DNA of 64,000 bases from Pseudanabaena sp. FACHB-1998 (GTDB lineage Bacteria; Cyanobacteriota; Cyanobacteriia; Pseudanabaenales; Pseudanabaenaceae), in contig NZ_JACJQA010000027.1 of the NCBI RefSeq assembly GCF_014696355.1, forward strand, positions 186,001-250,000. The letters run 5' to 3'. Every line of letters starts with the position of its first letter. The stretch's first letter is position 1. The translations under genes and the position numbers were made by a program. Under the pieces are notes generated by a model. That model saw only the letters and a program-made list of their open reading frames with translations. It did not search any database and was not told the DNA's origin. Below, piece by piece: positions 34,159 to 44,251 of this stretch.

Positions 34159-35379
34159 TCAAACCTGATGTAAACCCATCATAAAGTACATCAAAATGCG
34201 CTTGAGTGGCGAGATTTGCAAAAGCAGCAAACCAAAGCGTCGTAAGACTTTGAAGAACCAATTATGGTTAGAAAATAAGCGATTAGAAATATCAGTAAGC
34301 CAAATTACGCCTAAGTTATCCCATTTACGTTTGGACTCATAACGCTTTAAAACGGCGATCGCCCCCAGATCTTCCTTGTTTTGATGAGCTGCTTTCAACA
34401 CTTTAGCTAAAGCATTGACATCCCGAATACCGAGATTCATGCCCTGACCGGCGATCGGGTGTGTGGTATGCGCCGCATCACCAATTAAAGCTAAACGGGG
34501 TTGAATATAGGTCTGACTATGCATCCATCGGGGAACATAATTGGCGCGTTCACGGGAAATAACTTTAATCTTGCCGAGCTTTTCCATGAGGGGATGACCA
34601 AAGCGGTTGGTTAACTCTTGGAGGAAGGTCGAGTCATCCAGAGCTAGCAAATGGGGCGTTTCTTCAGCAGTGGCAGTCCAAACGATGCAGGAGCGATCGC
34701 TGCCTAGTGGCAAAATTGCGAAGGGACCACTGGGTTGAAATCTTTCATGGGCAAAATTGTGATGGGGCTGTTCTGATTGAATCGTGGTGACGATGCAGGT
34801 TTGCGCGTATAGGCGTTGATTGACCGCAATATTGGCTAATTGCCGCACTAGCGATCGCCCGCCATCAGCACCCACTAATAATTTGGTTTCGAGATATTGC
34901 TCACCAATATCTGAGCTTATTTTGATGCGCATCACATCGCGATCTTTTGCATACTCAATATCTAAAATTTTGGCAGGACAAATTAATTCTAAATTTTGAC
35001 ATTCCCGCGCAAAATCCCAGAGCGAAGCTAAAGTTACTGAATTCTCGACTATATAACCCAAAGCTTCTTGTCCCATATCTTCACACCGCAGTTGCACCTG
35101 ATAGGGCAAATCACCTTCTGAGACTTGGATTCTATGCATCGGCGTAACTCCTCGGCGCTGCATTCCGCCCCACACGCCGATATTTTGCCAAATCTGACTT
35201 GATCCATAGGCGATCGCACTAGCACGACCATCAGCAGTAAATTCTCCGCGCAAGAAATTACCATTAGCCTCAATGATCCCCACTTTGAGATTACGGTTTG
35301 TCGCACAGTTTTTATCGCCTAGCGCACAGGCTAAACTCGCGCCCACCATACCCGCACCGACAATTAGCACATCAAACAT
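34159..35379 (-). CDS. UbiH/Coq6-family FAD-dependent monooxygenase
   Basis: This 406-residue flavoprotein has the N-terminal FAD motif GAGMVGASLACALG, a middle DG-type segment VGADGGRSLVRQLA, and the second FAD motif LIGDAAHTTHPIAGQGMNLG. The family hydroxylates quinone precursors (ubiquinone in proteobacteria); in cyanobacteria a plastoquinone or carotenoid-like ring is possible. The C-terminus has a hydrophobic stretch that may touch the membrane. It forms a likely pair with the downstream AllA-like gene. Confidence 0.85.
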   Translation of the reverse strand: MFDVLIVGAGMVGASLACALGDKNCATNRNLKVGIIEANGNFLRGEFTADGRASAIAYGSSQIWQNIGVWGGMQRRGVTPMHRIQVSEGDLPYQVQLRCEDMGQEALGYIVENSVTLASLWDFARECQNLELICPAKILDIEYAKDRDVMRIKISSDIGEQYLETKLLVGADGGRSLVRQLANIAVNQRLYAQTCIVTTIQSEQPHHNFAHERFQPSGPFAILPLGSDRSCIVWTATAEETPHLLALDDSTFLQELTNRFGHPLMEKLGKIKVISRERANYVPRWMHSQTYIQPRLALIGDAAHTTHPIAGQGMNLGIRDVNALAKVLKAAHQNKEDLGAIAVLKRYESKRKWDNLGVIWLTDISNRLFSNHNWFFKVLRRFGLLLLQISPLKRILMYFMMGLHQV

Positions 35380-35508
35380 TGTTTAAACGACTAGATAAAT
35401 TATCTTGGAACATACCCGTTCCTATTATTAGCATTTTGTAAAGAAATATTGCAGAAGTACGGATATTTTTAACTAATCGACTGGCAACGCATCCTCCGAT
35501 CTACGAGC

Positions 35509-35553
35509 AAGAAATTTTAAAAGTGGGGCAAAGCCCCACTTTTAAAATTTCTT
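35509..35553. repeat. perfect 21-bp palindrome with AAA loop
   Basis: The centre is GGC-AAA-GCC. It lies in a divergent gap, so it is not at the 3' end of any gene. Confidence 0.65.
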
Positions 35554-35565
35554 CAGAGAAGCAGG

Positions 35566-35610
35566 GCGCAAAATGGTAAAAATCACAAAGGAATTTTTAC
35601 CATTTTGCGC
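35566..35610. repeat. 18-bp inverted repeat upstream of ppc
   Basis: Perfect arms (GCGCAAAATGGTAAAAAT and complement) are separated by nine bases. Confidence 0.6.
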
Positions 35611-35800
35611 TTTGGTAAAACTGACGTTAACAAAGATGTAGGCTGGTATGGTATAGAAAACAGTAGAGATTATGTGACTACGTTTTATCGAGATTTTTGA
35701 CTCTGTAGCAACAACAATTGTTAACTGCTATTTGAGAAACAGAAGAGGGCATCTCAACGTAGGGAAATTAGACTAAAAAGAAAAATTTGGAGAAAGTTGG

Positions 35801-38728
35801 ATGAGTTCCCCAGCAGCACTGTCAGCATCATTAGTACAGATAGTCAATTTAGAGAGCGATCTGCGTGCCGCCAATTCTCGCCTGCGATACCGTCTCAGGC
35901 TTGTTGAGGATCTGTGGGAATCAGTCCTATTGAGAGAAAGCGGACAAGAATTAGTTGATTTACTCAGACAATTGCGGGCGATGTGTTCACCCGAAGGTCA
36001 AGCGCCCGAATATCCTGCCGAAGAGGTTTTAAAAGTAGTTGAAAGTCTCGATTTACATCAAGCAACTACGGCTGCGCGTGCCTTTGCTTTATTTTTTCAA
36101 TTGATTAATATTGTTGAGCAAGATCACGAGCAAGAACAAACCAGCATTCATCGGATCAGCCCCATTAATAGTGAAGCCGAATATCCTGTGGGGACATTTC
36201 GCTGGCTCTTCCCCGAACTGAAGAAATTAAATGTGCCGCCCCGCCAGATTCAAAAGATTTTAGACAATTTAGATATTCGCCTCGTATTCACCGCTCACCC
36301 TACCGAAATTGTGCGGCATACCATCCGCGAAAAACAACGCACGATCGCCAAGATGCTTAAGGAATTGGATCGGATCATTGGCTTTCGTGGTGATGAAATT
36401 GCCCCACAGGCTCTAGCCCTAAACTGGGAAGCCGCCTCTCTACAGGATCAAATCGCTGAAGAAATACGTCTCTGGTGGCGCACTGATGAACTCAATCAAA
36501 TTAAGCCCACAGTTTTAGACGAAGCTGACTATACGCTTCACTATTTTGAAGAGGTTTTATTTGATGCGATCCCCATCCTGTACGATCGCATTGGTTCGGC
36601 AATTTCGGGCAGTTTTCCCAAAATGAAACTCCCAAGATATGACTTTTGCAAGTTTGGGTCATGGGTAGGTAGCGATCGCGATGGCAACCCCTATGTCACG
36701 CCAGAAGTCACTTGGCAAACAGCTTGCTATCAGCGTAATCTCGTTCTGAATAAATACATCAAGTCGGTGGAGCGTCTGAGTCGCCTATTATCGCTTTCCC
36801 AAAGCTTAAGCGATGTATCCCAAGCTTTGCTCGACTCCCTTGGCGATGATCAAATCCATTTGCCTGAAGTTTACGAGAAGTATTCGATCAAGTTCCGACA
36901 AGAACCTTATCGCTTGAAATTAGCCTATGTCAAAAAGCGGCTCGAACGTACTCGCGATCGCAACCAAAAATTGCGGCATAGCGGCTGGCAAGCCTCCGAG
37001 ATGGAGCTATCCACTAAGGGACAAGAAAACCAGCTATATACGAATATTAGCGAATTTCTAGCCGAATTAAAGTTGATTCAATCCAGCTTACTGGAGACGA
37101 AACTCAATCCTAAACCCCTAGAAAACTTGATCCGCCAAGTAGAGGTTTATGGGTTCCATCTTGCTCATTTGGATATTCGGCAAGAAAGCACCCAGCACAG
37201 CAACACCATCACCGAAATTGCAGAAGAAATGCAGCTTCTGTCCAAACCCTACGATGAACTCACCGAATCGGAAAAGGTGGAGTGGTTAACGCAGGAGTTA
37301 AAGACTCGCCGCCCCATGATCCCCGCAAAACTGAACTTTAGCGCCAAAACTAACGAAATCATCGAAACTTTTCGGATGGTGGCAAAGGTTCAACAGGAAT
37401 TTTCGGTGGAAATTTGCAACAACTACGTGATCAGTATGAACCGTAGTGTGAGCGATATTCTCGAAGTGCTGCTATTGGCTAAGGAAGCAGGGCTGTATGA
37501 TCCTGCAACAGGTAAAGGCTCTCTCAGCGTCGCACCGCTCTTTGAAACTGTGGAAGACTTGCAGAGTGCGCCACCGATCATGACGCATTTGTTTGAGCTA
37601 CCTCTCTATCGAAATTACCTCGAAAGTCATAGCCACCTTCAAGAGGTGATGCTAGGTTATTCCGATAGTAATAAGGATTCAGGCTTTCTAAGCAGCAATT
37701 GGGAAATTTACAAAGCGCAGCGAGCTTTGCAAGATGTCTGCCAAAAATATCAAGTCGATCTGCGGATGTTCCACGGACGCGGCGGCTCCGTTGGTCGTGG
37801 TGGTGGTCCAACCTATGAGGCAATCTTGGCTCAACCGGGACGCAGCATTGAGGGCAGAATCAAAATTACGGAGCAGGGGGAAGTCCTCGCTTCTAAGTAC
37901 TCTCTTCCCGAAATTGCTCTCTATAACCTCGAAACGATCGCCACAGCCGTAATTCAGGCGGCGCTACTGCCTAGCAGTACCGATACCTTGGATTGCTGGC
38001 TGGACACGATGGAAGAAATTTCGGTGCGATCGCGCCAAGTTTATCGCCATTTAATCTACGAGCAACCCGATCTCGTGGAATTTTTCCACCAAGTTACCCC
38101 CATCGAAGAAATTAGCCAGTTACAAATTAGCTCCCGTCCCGCCCGTCGCGCAGGTAAACGCGATTTGGGCAGCTTAAGGGCTATTCCTTGGGTCTTTAGT
38201 TGGACTCAGAGTCGCTTTTTATTACCCTCTTGGTATGGCATTGGCGCAGCTCTCGAGGAATTTCTCCAACAAAATCCAGAGGGGCATCTATCCCTGTTGC
38301 AGTATTTTTATAGCAAATGGCCCTTCTTTAAAACTGCCATCTCCCGCGTAGAGATGACGATCGCCAAAGCGGATTTGCAAATTGCTCATCACTATATGCG
38401 CGAGTTAACCAAAGAAGGTTATGAAGAGGCTTTTGTGGAAATATTTGCGGAAATTCTCCAAGAGTTTCAGCGTACTCGCCACGTCATCCAGTCAATTACA
38501 GGACAAAAGCAAATCCTCGATAGCGATCGCGATTTACAGCGATCGGTGCAGTTACGCAACGGCTCGATCGTACCACTTGGATTTATCCAAGCCTCTTTGC
38601 TCAAGCGTCTACGTCAACACCGACCTGATACCGTCGATCTGCGATCGCGCTATTCCAAAAATGAACTTTTGCGTGGGGCGTTGCTGACAATTAACGGAAT
38701 TGCGGCAGGCATGAGAAATACAGGTTGA
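35801..38728 (+). CDS. ppc: phosphoenolpyruvate carboxylase
   Basis: PEPC fixes bicarbonate onto PEP to make oxaloacetate, feeding amino-acid synthesis. The 975-residue protein shows [14 protein letters not shown] (catalytic His near 165), [45 protein letters not shown], the [13 protein letters not shown] loop and the C-terminal MRNTG end. The N-terminal phosphorylatable Ser motif of plant enzymes is not evident, as expected for cyanobacteria. GGAG lies ten bases before the ATG (GGAGAAAGTTGG). Confidence 0.97.
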   Translation: MSSPAALSASLVQIVNLESDLRAANSRLRYRLRLVEDLWESVLLRESGQELVDLLRQLRAMCSPEGQAPEYPAEEVLKVVESLDLHQATTAARAFALFFQLINIVEQDHEQEQTSIHRISPINSEAEYPVGTFRWLFPELKKLNVPPRQIQKILDNLDIRLVFTAHPTEIVRHTIREKQRTIAKMLKELDRIIGFRGDEIAPQALALNWEAASLQDQIAEEIRLWWRTDELNQIKPTVLDEADYTLHYFEEVLFDAIPILYDRIGSAISGSFPKMKLPRYDFCKFGSWVGSDRDGNPYVTPEVTWQTACYQRNLVLNKYIKSVERLSRLLSLSQSLSDVSQALLDSLGDDQIHLPEVYEKYSIKFRQEPYRLKLAYVKKRLERTRDRNQKLRHSGWQASEMELSTKGQENQLYTNISEFLAELKLIQSSLLETKLNPKPLENLIRQVEVYGFHLAHLDIRQESTQHSNTITEIAEEMQLLSKPYDELTESEKVEWLTQELKTRRPMIPAKLNFSAKTNEIIETFRMVAKVQQEFSVEICNNYVISMNRSVSDILEVLLLAKEAGLYDPATGKGSLSVAPLFETVEDLQSAPPIMTHLFELPLYRNYLESHSHLQEVMLGYSDSNKDSGFLSSNWEIYKAQRALQDVCQKYQVDLRMFHGRGGSVGRGGGPTYEAILAQPGRSIEGRIKITEQGEVLASKYSLPEIALYNLETIATAVIQAALLPSSTDTLDCWLDTMEEISVRSRQVYRHLIYEQPDLVEFFHQVTPIEEISQLQISSRPARRAGKRDLGSLRAIPWVFSWTQSRFLLPSWYGIGAALEEFLQQNPEGHLSLLQYFYSKWPFFKTAISRVEMTIAKADLQIAHHYMRELTKEGYEEAFVEIFAEILQEFQRTRHVIQSITGQKQILDSDRDLQRSVQLRNGSIVPLGFIQASLLKRLRQHRPDTVDLRSRYSKNELLRGALLTINGIAAGMRNTG

Positions 38729-38735
38729 TCTTGTC

Positions 38736-38770
38736 CTACTAAAAAGCACCCTACGAGTGCTTTTTAGTAG
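38736..38770 (+). terminator. 14-bp hairpin after ppc
   Basis: CTACTAAAAAGCAC and its complement are separated by seven bases, with a T-run in the right arm. A second small hairpin with an AAA loop (AGAGCGC-AAA-GCGCTCT) follows at 38776-38792. Confidence 0.6.
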
Positions 38771-38841
38771 CTACTAGAGCGCAAAGCGCTCTGTATCCAT
38801 GTTAGGATTTTGGACAAATTGAGCGTATTTACTGAGCATGT

Positions 38842-39897
38842 GTGAGGAGTATGAGCCCCAATCGTAATTTCCACGACCCCATTCGGGTTGGTGTCATTGG
38901 TATCGGTAACATGGGGCAGCATCACGCAAGGGTTCTCAGCTTGCTCAAGGATGCAGAGCTAGTGGGAGTCTCTGACGTAAATGTAGAGCGCGGGCGCGAC
39001 ACCGCTAGCAAGCACCGAGTTCTCTATTTTGAAGATTATCGGGAAATGTTGCCCCTCGTTGATGCAGTATGTATTGCTGTACCAACTCGTCTGCACTATG
39101 ACGTAGGCACAACTTGCCTCAAATCGGGTGTCCATGTCCTCATCGAAAAGCCGATCGCTGCCACCATTGAGGAAGCCGAATCACTAGTTAAAACTGCGAC
39201 TGAGCAAAATCGAATTCTGCAAGTGGGGCATATTGAGCGTTTTAATCCCGCCTTCCAAGAACTGAGCAAAGTTCTAAAGCATGAGACAATTTTGGCGCTC
39301 GAAGCCGATCGCATGAGTCCCTATTCTCAAAGGGCAAATGATGTCTCGGTAGTATTTGACTTGATGATCCACGATATCGATCTGATTTTAGAGTTAGTAC
39401 CTGCGGCGATCGTGCGAGTTTCGGCTCATGGCAATCGCGTCTCACCCGAATCTAGCTATCTTGACTATGTAACCGCCACTATCGGTTTTGAAAATGGAGT
39501 GATCGCCACCCTCACCGCAAGCAAGGTCACCCATCGCAAGACCCGCAAAATTACCGCCCATTGCAAAAATTCCCTGACCGAATCCGATTTCCTTAATAAC
39601 GAAATTTTAATCCATCGCCAAACTACAGCCAACTGGACAACCGATTATGGTCAAGTGCTTTATCGTCAAGATGGCTTTATCGAAAAAGTCCACACCAGCA
39701 ATATTGAGCCACTCCATGCGGAACTTGAGCATTTTGTAGCTTGTGTTCGCGATCAAGGACAACCCTCGGTCGGCGGAGCGCAAGCTTTAAAAACTTTACG
39801 TTTGGCAAGTCTAATCGAACAAACTGCACTCGATGGTCAAGTATGGCGGAGCTGCGATTTACAACTTCGCGAAGTTGCGACTGTAGGCAGTTTTTAG
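38842..39897 (+). CDS. Gfo/Idh/MocA-family oxidoreductase
   Basis: This 351-residue NAD(P)-dependent oxidoreductase has the Rossmann start RVGVIGIGNMGQHHARVLS, the EKPIAATIEEAE motif with catalytic Lys, and HIERFNPAF. The C-terminal alpha/beta domain includes an HDIDLILEL segment. Members oxidise sugars or nucleotide sugars; close relatives include UDP-GlcNAc 3-dehydrogenase types, but the substrate is not fixed here. GTG at 38842 or ATG at 38851 could start it. A perfect 24-bp palindrome follows. Confidence 0.85.
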   Translation: MRSMSPNRNFHDPIRVGVIGIGNMGQHHARVLSLLKDAELVGVSDVNVERGRDTASKHRVLYFEDYREMLPLVDAVCIAVPTRLHYDVGTTCLKSGVHVLIEKPIAATIEEAESLVKTATEQNRILQVGHIERFNPAFQELSKVLKHETILALEADRMSPYSQRANDVSVVFDLMIHDIDLILELVPAAIVRVSAHGNRVSPESSYLDYVTATIGFENGVIATLTASKVTHRKTRKITAHCKNSLTESDFLNNEILIHRQTTANWTTDYGQVLYRQDGFIEKVHTSNIEPLHAELEHFVACVRDQGQPSVGGAQALKTLRLASLIEQTALDGQVWRSCDLQLREVATVGSF

Positions 39898-39902
39898 TAA
39901 TT

Positions 39903-39953
39903 CCAAACAAAAAGAAAAGGAGGCGCGAAGCGCCTCCTTTTCTTTTTGTTTGG
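39903..39953 (+). terminator. perfect 24-bp palindrome with GAA loop
   Basis: The centre is CGC-GAA-GCG, and the right arm ends in T-rich sequence. It begins five bases past the oxidoreductase stop. Confidence 0.7.
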
Positions 39954-40000
39954 GTGTGATGCTCACCCGTTAGCATGATTCTCTAGAGATAGAAAAGTTT

Positions 40001-40045
40001 AAAAAGAGCTAGAACTCAGTCTGAAATTGAGTTCTAGCTCTTTTT
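40001..40045. terminator. 18-bp hairpin with nine-base loop
   Basis: The arms AAAAAGAGCTAGAACTCA and complement end in a T-run. It is of terminator type, but it lies 104 bases after the oxidoreductase gene and upstream of the porin-like gene. Confidence 0.55.
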
Positions 40046-40142
40046 ATTTCATTAGGAACAAAGGGAACAATGCTCATTCTCTCCAGTCAAAGGAGTCATC
40101 TCACACAGAAATTCAAAGCAATTAAATAAAGGAAAAGAATCC

Positions 40143-40643
40143 ATGAAATCCCTCACACAAATTTCTCTAGGTTTGGCGATCGCTACTTCCGTTATGACTT
40201 CCTTTAGTGCGATCGCCTCCGCCGAAGAAGTCAGACAACCTGGAAGCTATATTGGTGCAGGTATCTCAGCTCAGACCCTAGCGACTAACCCTTCTGTAAT
40301 TGGTGCAAACTTAGCAGGTCGCTACAAATTTGATGACGTACCTCTTTCCGTGAGAAGTTCTGTTTTATTTGGTAATGGCGGTACTTCCATTGTGCCTACA
40401 ATTTCCTATGACTTGCCAGTAGGCGATCGCACCAATCTCTATCTCGGTGCTGGTGCATCCTTCAAAGTCGGCGGTAATGATACCTTAACAGGCGATCAGA
40501 CTGCCTTCGCTTTGCAACCTGGAGTAGAAGTTAGTCTCAACAAGCGGGTTTTGCTGTACAGCAATGCAGTAATTCCTTTTAATGGACAAAGTAATGGCTC
40601 CGCAGGCGCTTCTCTCCAAGCTGGTGTTGGTGTTCAGTTTTAA
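40143..40643 (+). CDS. small outer-membrane beta-barrel-like protein
   Basis: This 166-residue protein has a Sec signal peptide (hydrophobic about 5-22, cleavage likely after AIASA near 27). The mature part has alternating polar and hydrophobic beta strands and ends with a terminal Phe (GVGVQF), the usual signal for outer-membrane insertion. AAAGGAAAAG lies ahead of the ATG. I do not recognise a named family. Confidence 0.65.
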   Translation: MKSLTQISLGLAIATSVMTSFSAIASAEEVRQPGSYIGAGISAQTLATNPSVIGANLAGRYKFDDVPLSVRSSVLFGNGGTSIVPTISYDLPVGDRTNLYLGAGASFKVGGNDTLTGDQTAFALQPGVEVSLNKRVLLYSNAVIPFNGQSNGSAGASLQAGVGVQF

Positions 40644-40666
40644 ATACAGCCTCTAAATAGGAACAG

Positions 40667-40692
40667 AAAGGAGTGCCTTGGCACTCCTTTTT
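40667..40692 (+). terminator. intrinsic terminator of the barrel protein gene
   Basis: The GC-containing stem AAAGGAGTGCC paired with its complement is followed by TTTTT. Confidence 0.75.
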
Positions 40693-41041
40693 ATTCTTCC
40701 CAAAAGTGACATCCTTGGCAAGGACCGTGGGGATTAACTGCACAGCGAATTATCTCCGAAGCCGCATTATATCGACATTTCGCATCGCCAATCACCCAAC
40801 GTCCACTCACCAAACTTCTCTCCAAGTTTTCGGGCGCAGGCTGCACATACACTAAAATTCTAAATAGATTATATTTCCCACCTCGAAATTGATAGCGATG
40901 GCGACGTTCTAAAATCGTATAAGTCTTTCCATCCACATCAATATAATTACCTGGTTGAGGCATCCAATCTAGATATATTTTGCCTACCGTCGTCTCAGGG
41001 TAAAGGGTACAAACCTCCGTGGGGATTGTCGATGTTTCCAT
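40691..41041 (-). CDS. DUF6464-like conserved cyanobacterial protein
   Basis: This 116-residue protein of unknown function is widespread in cyanobacteria. It shows the core ILERRHRYQFRGGKYNLFRI and a C-terminal Cys-rich end (CRYNAAS, then CAVNPHGPCQGCHFWE) that could bind metal or a cluster. There is no signal peptide. It is convergent with the barrel protein gene and overlaps its terminator. Confidence 0.7.
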   Translation of the reverse strand: METSTIPTEVCTLYPETTVGKIYLDWMPQPGNYIDVDGKTYTILERRHRYQFRGGKYNLFRILVYVQPAPENLERSLVSGRWVIGDAKCRYNAASEIIRCAVNPHGPCQGCHFWEE

Positions 41042-41188
41042 AAAATTTAATTATTTAGTTAAAAAGTTAGCGATCGCCTAGGTGGATCTGTTATTTCTAA
41101 TACTATAGCTGTCGCTACTTTAGTTAGAACATAAAAGTATAGGGATTGCTTTGCGCCTTATGTACTTTTACCAAAATACGAAGTCTGT

Positions 41189-42136
41189 ATGCATATCAAA
41201 CGCCTAGTCGCGATCGCGCTCTTTTTAGTCACCTTAGCGGGTTTGCTCATGTTTGCTGAGCCAGCCAAAACTAAGGCGATCGCTGATGTTAAAGCTGATG
41301 TTAAATACATGCAGACTCGCCTCAAAAATACACAGGATTTGTCTCTAATAGCACAGGTCAATCAACAGATTAACCAATTTGCTCCTGTCCAAGGATGTGA
41401 AGTTCAACCACCAGCCAGTCCTCCCGATCCCTCCTTACCTGCGGCTCTTACCTCTCAACCCATCACCCTAGATCGCTTTCGGAATCCAACTAATTCTTCT
41501 ATCAATAACGCCACCTCTACAACCAAAAAACTAGACTATACGCCCAAGGAAATCATCGCCTTAGCTGCCGCATCCAATTATGGAGAGCGCTATTTTAAAG
41601 ATCTATCGGGCAAACCCGTTAATAACGCTCCGATCATTGTTCTCCATGAAACAGTTGCGCCTAGCACTAGTGTAATTAATTACTTCCAATCTTTTCAAGA
41701 GAATGAAGATAATCAGGCAAGTTATCATACGCTAATTGCCCTTGATGGCAGCATTGTTTACTTCGTTCCCCCTGACAAACGAGCTTTTGGAGCAGGAAAC
41801 TCTATCTTCATTAGTTCTTCAGGGCAGGAAGCTATTCAGACTAATCCTAGATATCCTAGTTCTGTAAATAATTTTGCCTATCACATTTCCTTAGAAACTC
41901 CTGAAGATGGAATGCATAATGATTACACCCATAGCGGTTATACGGACGCACAATATCAATCCCTAGCTTGGTTAGTTGCCAAGACTGATGTTCCCCTAGC
42001 GCGTATTACTACCCATCAAATCGTCGATCGCTCTGGCTCAAGAATCGATCCTCGCAGTTTTAATTACAATCTCTTTCAAAAATTATTAAGTGACTATCCC
42101 AGAACTAAAGAGATAGAGATCGGCTGTAAGCCTTAA
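41189..42136 (+). CDS. N-acetylmuramoyl-L-alanine amidase (Amidase_2)
   Basis: This 315-residue exported amidase cleaves the bond between muramic acid and peptide in peptidoglycan. An N-terminal signal or anchor (about 5-24) is followed by a low-complexity linker and the amidase domain (about 145-300). Zinc ligands are suggested by IVLHETVAP and ITTHQIVDRSGSRIDPRSF, with SYHTLIALDGSIVYFV and YHISLET between. No SPOR or LysM domain is seen. Confidence 0.83.
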   Translation: MHIKRLVAIALFLVTLAGLLMFAEPAKTKAIADVKADVKYMQTRLKNTQDLSLIAQVNQQINQFAPVQGCEVQPPASPPDPSLPAALTSQPITLDRFRNPTNSSINNATSTTKKLDYTPKEIIALAAASNYGERYFKDLSGKPVNNAPIIVLHETVAPSTSVINYFQSFQENEDNQASYHTLIALDGSIVYFVPPDKRAFGAGNSIFISSSGQEAIQTNPRYPSSVNNFAYHISLETPEDGMHNDYTHSGYTDAQYQSLAWLVAKTDVPLARITTHQIVDRSGSRIDPRSFNYNLFQKLLSDYPRTKEIEIGCKP

Positions 42137-42146
42137 AGAGAGAGAG

Positions 42147-42209
42147 CCCAAACAAGAGATTTTTTAAGAGTATTGCAAGGCAATACTCTTAAAAAATCTC
42201 TTGTTTGGG
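42147..42209 (+). terminator. perfect 30-bp palindrome with AAG loop
   Basis: The centre is TGC-AAG-GCA. It starts ten bases after the amidase stop, between the amidase gene and the Zur box of znuA. Confidence 0.7.
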
Positions 42210-42250
42210 TTTGAGGGCGAAGCGCTGTAAGATTTGGATAAAAAGCTGTA

Positions 42251-42265
42251 TGATAATGATTATCA
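42251..42265. promoter_or_regulatory. Zur/Fur-type box upstream of znuA
   Basis: TGATAATGATTATCA is a perfect 7-1-7 palindrome and matches the cyanobacterial Zur box, 16 bases before the znuA ATG. It implies zinc-dependent repression. Confidence 0.8.
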
Positions 42266-42281
42266 TTTTTATAGCACGACC

Positions 42282-43379
42282 ATGTTATCTCAGTCATCTC
42301 CACCCATCGCGGTAAGGTTACACACAAACAAAAAATTGAAGATTACAGCGATCGCCCCTGTATTCATGGCGATCGCTACTACCATCAACGCTTGTAGCCT
42401 TACGAACACCCCAATTAATACTCCACAACAACCACCCAATCGATCCATCGTAACTACCAACAAAGCCGAAAATTTGCCCCTTGTGGTCGCCACTAACTCC
42501 GTTTCTTGCGGCTTAGCACAACAGATCGCAGGGGACACAATCAATTTGCAATGTTTGATTGAGGCGGGTACAGATCCTCACGTTTATCAACCTAAACCCG
42601 ATGACCGCAAAGCGATCGACTCAGCAAAACTAATTCTCTATGGTGGTTATGCCTTTGAGCCAAACTTAATCAAACTCATTCAGTCCAGTTCTAATCCTGC
42701 ACCAAAATTAGCCGTGAGTGAAGTCGCAGTGCCAAGTCCTCTAATATTTGAAGAAGGACATAGTCACAATCAGGGGGAAGGTAAAAAGGAAGCCAAAGAT
42801 AACAAAGCTCCCAAAGAAGCCGATCCCCATGTTTGGAACAATGCCAAAAATGGGATCAAAATCGCTCAAGCTATTAGCCAAAGTCTAAGCAATCTCCGCC
42901 CTGATCAAGCCAAAATTTATGTCCAAAATACTACCAATTTAGTGAATGAATTAGAACAACTCGACACTTGGATCATGGAACAAATAGCCACAATTCCCGA
43001 AACCTCACGTAAGCTCGTAACTACCCATGATGCTCTAGGCTATTATGCTCAAGCCTATGGTATTCCTGTAGAAGGAGCTTTAAATGGAATTAGTACCGAT
43101 GAACAGCCTACTCCCGCACGAGTCAAGGAAATCGTAGCTATTATCCAATCCAGCAAAGTTCCCACTATTTTTGCAGAGGTATCCATCAATCCTAAATTGA
43201 TTAACACCGTGGCAAAAGAAGCAAATGTCAAAGTTAGCGATCGCCAGCTTTATGCCGATGGATTAGGAGCAAAGGGTAGTGAGGCTGAGACTTATGCGGG
43301 AATGTTAATCGCGAATACTCGCACAATTGTGGAAGGCTTAGGAGGCAAATATAGTCCTTTTCAATTGAAAAAGCCTTAA
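42282..43379 (+). CDS. znuA: zinc ABC transporter binding lipoprotein ZnuA
   Basis: This 365-residue periplasmic zinc-binding protein carries a lipoprotein signal with Cys near 38 (TTINAC). Zinc ligands are expected at His in DPHVYQPKPDD, His in DPHVWNNAKNG and His in LVTTHDALGYYA. A His/Glu-rich loop (EEGHSHNQGEGKKE) lies between, as in other ZnuA. I start it at 42282, since the frame upstream reads through the Zur box. No znuB or znuC follows, so the transporter genes must be elsewhere. Confidence 0.9.
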   Translation: MLSQSSPPIAVRLHTNKKLKITAIAPVFMAIATTINACSLTNTPINTPQQPPNRSIVTTNKAENLPLVVATNSVSCGLAQQIAGDTINLQCLIEAGTDPHVYQPKPDDRKAIDSAKLILYGGYAFEPNLIKLIQSSSNPAPKLAVSEVAVPSPLIFEEGHSHNQGEGKKEAKDNKAPKEADPHVWNNAKNGIKIAQAISQSLSNLRPDQAKIYVQNTTNLVNELEQLDTWIMEQIATIPETSRKLVTTHDALGYYAQAYGIPVEGALNGISTDEQPTPARVKEIVAIIQSSKVPTIFAEVSINPKLINTVAKEANVKVSDRQLYADGLGAKGSEAETYAGMLIANTRTIVEGLGGKYSPFQLKKP

Positions 43380-43391
43380 GGCTTTAAAACT

Positions 43392-43440
43392 TTGATTGAG
43401 TAGTTATGGGGAGCAACGCGCCAAATAACTACTTAATCAA
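43392..43440 (-). terminator. inverted repeat at the convergent znuA/GST end
   Basis: Arms of 16 bases (TTGATTGAGTAGTTAT and near-complement) are 17 bases apart. The right arm contains the last codons of the GST gene. Confidence 0.5.
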
Positions 43441-44091
43441 TTCTGCTAAATAGCTATTTCTCTTTTTAAGAAATTCATCTAATAATTCGTAGTAATTTTC
43501 AGAAACAGCTTGCTGAACTGAAGGTCTTTGAAGTAAAGCTTCACGCCAAGCATTCACTTTCGGAGTAAGGTCGCTAAAACCAAAGTTTTGATAGCGATCA
43601 AAGGCAACAAAATAACGGAATATGGGTGCATAGACCGCATCAATCAGAGAAAATTTTTCGCCTCCAAAATAGGGTGCTGCAATGAGTTGGGCTTCTAGTA
43701 GGTCTAAATTTGCAATCAAGTCTAACCGTTTTGCTTCAAAAGTCTCTTCATCCTTAGCTGCGTAGAAACCCGCAATTTTTGTAAGTAGGTTTGAACCAAA
43801 TTCGATCCAAGAGCGATGTTTTGCTTTGGTCAAGGCATCTTCAGGATGCAGCGAATCAGGCGTAATTTCATCAAGATATTCACAAATTACGGCTGATTCA
43901 AACAAGACATCATCATCAACCAGCAGTAATGGCACTCTCCCCAAGGGCGAAATTTTAAGAAACCAGTCGGGTTTGTTGGCAAGGTCGATATATTCGCGAT
44001 CGCAGGGTATTTGCTTTTCAAGGACTGCGATCAGCGATCGCTGTACGTAGGGACAAAGATGGTGGCTGATCAACTTGAGCTTAGGCAACAT
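43429..44091 (-). CDS. glutathione S-transferase family protein
   Basis: This 220-residue GST has the thioredoxin-like N-terminal domain with SHHLCPYVQRS, the cis-Pro in PLGRVPLLLVDD and the glutathione-binding ESAVICEYLDE. The C-terminal helical domain has an N-capping region FSLIDAVYAPIF. It is divergent from a marR gene, with three repeated motifs in the gap, so it is likely regulated by that MarR protein, perhaps for electrophile detoxification. Confidence 0.88.
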   Translation of the reverse strand: MLPKLKLISHHLCPYVQRSLIAVLEKQIPCDREYIDLANKPDWFLKISPLGRVPLLLVDDDVLFESAVICEYLDEITPDSLHPEDALTKAKHRSWIEFGSNLLTKIAGFYAAKDEETFEAKRLDLIANLDLLEAQLIAAPYFGGEKFSLIDAVYAPIFRYFVAFDRYQNFGFSDLTPKVNAWREALLQRPSVQQAVSENYYELLDEFLKKRNSYLAELIK

Positions 44092-44144
44092 GGCAACCTC
44101 TAAGGATTTTGCAAGAGTTATTCTGATATAGTTGCATTTACACT

Positions 44145-44159
44145 AATTGCAATTGCAAC
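44145..44159. promoter_or_regulatory. putative MarR operator, copy 1
   Basis: AATTGCAATTGCAAC in the divergent GST-marR gap; it contains the palindrome TTGCAATTGCAA. Confidence 0.55.
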
Positions 44160-44180
44160 TAAAATAACCTTAGCATAAAT

Positions 44181-44195
44181 AATTGTAATTGCAAC
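44181..44195. promoter_or_regulatory. putative MarR operator, copy 2
   Basis: AATTGTAATTGCAAC, one base different from copies 1 and 3. Confidence 0.5.
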
Positions 44196-44251
44196 TAAAT
44201 TCCCAAAATATAGGCAATACCTCGCACCGCCTCTACTAAGTCTATTTTTAT

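Larger units (their letters stand above)
35380..35800. other. divergent gap upstream of ppc
   Basis: This 421-bp gap lies between the monooxygenase gene and ppc. It holds two palindromes (35509-35553 and 35566-35610), and the remainder is AT-rich presumed promoter and leader of ppc. I see no coding frame or known element. Confidence 0.55.
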
